From DYMC01 sp035406705 (GTDB taxonomy: Bacteria > Verrucomicrobiota > Lentisphaeria > Victivallales > GWF2-50-93): 64,000 nucleotides of DNA. Numbering within the stretch: the first letter of the stretch is position 1; each line of letters opens with the position of its first letter. Location of the stretch: contig CAYRRM010000003.1 in the NCBI GenBank assembly GCA_964426675.1, positions 1-64,000 of the forward strand, given 5' to 3'. Below the pieces are notes generated by a model. It was not told the DNA's origin. It saw only the letters and a program-made list of their open reading frames with translations, and did not search any database. The translations under genes were made by a program, and so were the position numbers. Positions 63,426 to 64,000 of this stretch are shown here, piece after piece.

Positions 63426-63881
63426 ATGAAAAGTAAGAGTAAATGTTATGCTTTTACACTGGTCGAACTTCTTATGGTTTGCGCTATTATTGTTGTATTA
63501 GTAGGTATTGGTATTGGTGTTTACAGTGTAGCTTCCAGAAAAGCATCAGAGTCAAAAACAGAAGCTATGATCAAAAAGATGTGCATAGCACTTGAGGCTT
63601 ACAAGAATAAAACAGGTTATTATATTCAACAAACTACTGTAAGTGCTTTTTATGTGGATAACTATCTTGTTAATGAGGTTGATATAAATGATTTCATAGA
63701 TATTCCCGATTCTGAACTTGGTGGTAAAAGAGGAACTAATACAGATCGTGGAGCATGGAATGATGCCTTTGGATTGAATTTTCTTTATAAATGCCCAGGC
63801 ACTCACAACAGAGGTTCGTTTGACCTTTGGTCATTAGGTGCAGATCCTTCAACAAGTGCAGATGATATAAAAAATTGGTAA
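63426..63881 (+). CDS. major pseudopilin GspG-like
   Basis: A 151-residue prepilin-type protein. The leader MKSKSKCYA is followed by FTLVELLMVCAIIVVLVGI with Glu at mature position 5. The GspG C-terminal signature is visible: GAWNDAFGLNFLYKCPG, then RGSFDLWSLGADPSTSADDI and NW, in the place of the calcium-binding loop. It would form the shaft of the type II secretion pseudopilus. Alanine, rather than glycine, precedes the cleavage site. Second pseudopilin gene follows at 63898. Confidence 0.82.
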   Translation: MKSKSKCYAFTLVELLMVCAIIVVLVGIGIGVYSVASRKASESKTEAMIKKMCIALEAYKNKTGYYIQQTTVSAFYVDNYLVNEVDINDFIDIPDSELGGKRGTNTDRGAWNDAFGLNFLYKCPGTHNRGSFDLWSLGADPSTSADDIKNW

Positions 63882-63897
63882 TTTAAGGGAGATAACA

Positions 63898-64000
63898 ATG
63901 AAAAAACAGGGAAAATTCACATTAATCGAACTCCTGGTAGTTATTGGGGTAATAGCAATCCTGATGGCCATGTTATTGCCAGCAATAGGAAAAGTTCGGA
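63898..64000 (+). CDS. pseudopilin, 5' part only (runs off the window)
   Basis: ATG at 63898 with AAGGGA 8 bases before it opens a frame reading MKKQGKFTLIELLVVIGVIA and then ILMAMLLPAIGKVR to the window edge. This is a prepilin leader and N-terminal helix of the same class as the gene at 48043. It lies 16 bases after the GspG-like stop, in the same transcript. Confidence 0.75.
   Translation, partial: MKKQGKFTLIELLVVIGVIAILMAMLLPAIGKVR

Noticed and set aside
1..64000. Insertion sequences, phage genes, CRISPR arrays, toxin-antitoxin pairs
   Set aside because: No transposase, integrase, regularly spaced repeat array or toxin/antitoxin motif was found on either strand.

Overview
The window looks like a piece of an AT-rich (about one-third GC by eye), Gram-negative-type bacterial chromosome. 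It has dapA and dapF (meso-diaminopimelate peptidoglycan), a secreted lipoprotein, type IV pilus and type II secretion parts, and many short proteins with prepilin leaders. The combination of a GntR-LacI regulator, a pseudopilin of the 'FTLIELLVVIAIIAILAA' type and several very large secreted glycoside hydrolases, together with a divergent FtsZ, points to the PVC superphylum (Lentisphaerota-like) or a neighbouring uncultivated lineage such as Omnitrophota. This placement is inference from gene content. There is no rRNA, IS element, phage or CRISPR array; one tRNA-Thr(UGU) is present.

Layout. 0-5.6 kb: membrane glycosyltransferase and phospholipid-methyltransferase-like gene, an ABC ATPase with a solute-binding protein but no permease, and a nitroreductase. 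5.6-13.4 kb: bifunctional rhamnulose-phosphate-type aldolase/dehydrogenase, then a leftward group tkt - nucleoside hydrolase - cstA - polysaccharide deacetylase. 13.5-17.8 kb: ruvB, a coiled-coil zinc-ribbon protein, a lipase-like hydrolase and a GT-C glycosyltransferase interrupted by two in-frame stops. 17.8-27.1 kb: a leftward minor-pseudopilin operon (GspI/J/K/H-like, with a 907-residue GspK-like member) bordered by GT-C glycosyltransferases. 27.3-37.8 kb: MetF-like protein, tRNA-Thr, two tandem PilB/GspE ATPases, pilT, pilC, then tightly packed manC, ruvX, coaX and trpF. 37.8-49.9 kb: a leftward operon of GntR-LacI regulator, pseudopilin, three clan-A-like glycoside hydrolases (1310, 653 and 1012 residues) and a GH28-like enzyme, with a recognisable sigma-70 promoter overlapped by repeated TATACAA elements. 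50-64 kb: dapA, ftsA-ftsZ, glutaminyl-cyclase-like lipoprotein, an unknown membrane-anchored protein, dapF, mutS, an MmcB-like protein, GH116, a secreted helical protein, a GspG-like pseudopilin and the start of another pseudopilin.

How the genes fit together: the window combines plant or algal polysaccharide breakdown (GH28-like, clan-A hydrolases, GH116, deoxysugar aldolase) with a type II secretion/type IV pilus machine whose pseudopilins are scattered beside the hydrolases. GDP-mannose synthesis and several GT-C enzymes could serve glycosylation of surface proteins.

The most unusual signal is not a gene. A 13-bp palindrome, TGCGA-NNN-TCGCA, occurs 15 times perfectly and four more times with one mismatch, on a background where roughly 0.02 copies would be expected by chance. 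The copies lie inside unrelated genes in two reading frames. It resembles the cyanobacterial HIP1 repeat (half-sites GCGA and TCGC) with a 3-bp A/T-rich spacer. A second notable item is an FtsZ that keeps its C-terminal FtsA-binding peptide but lacks the recognisable T7-loop aspartates.
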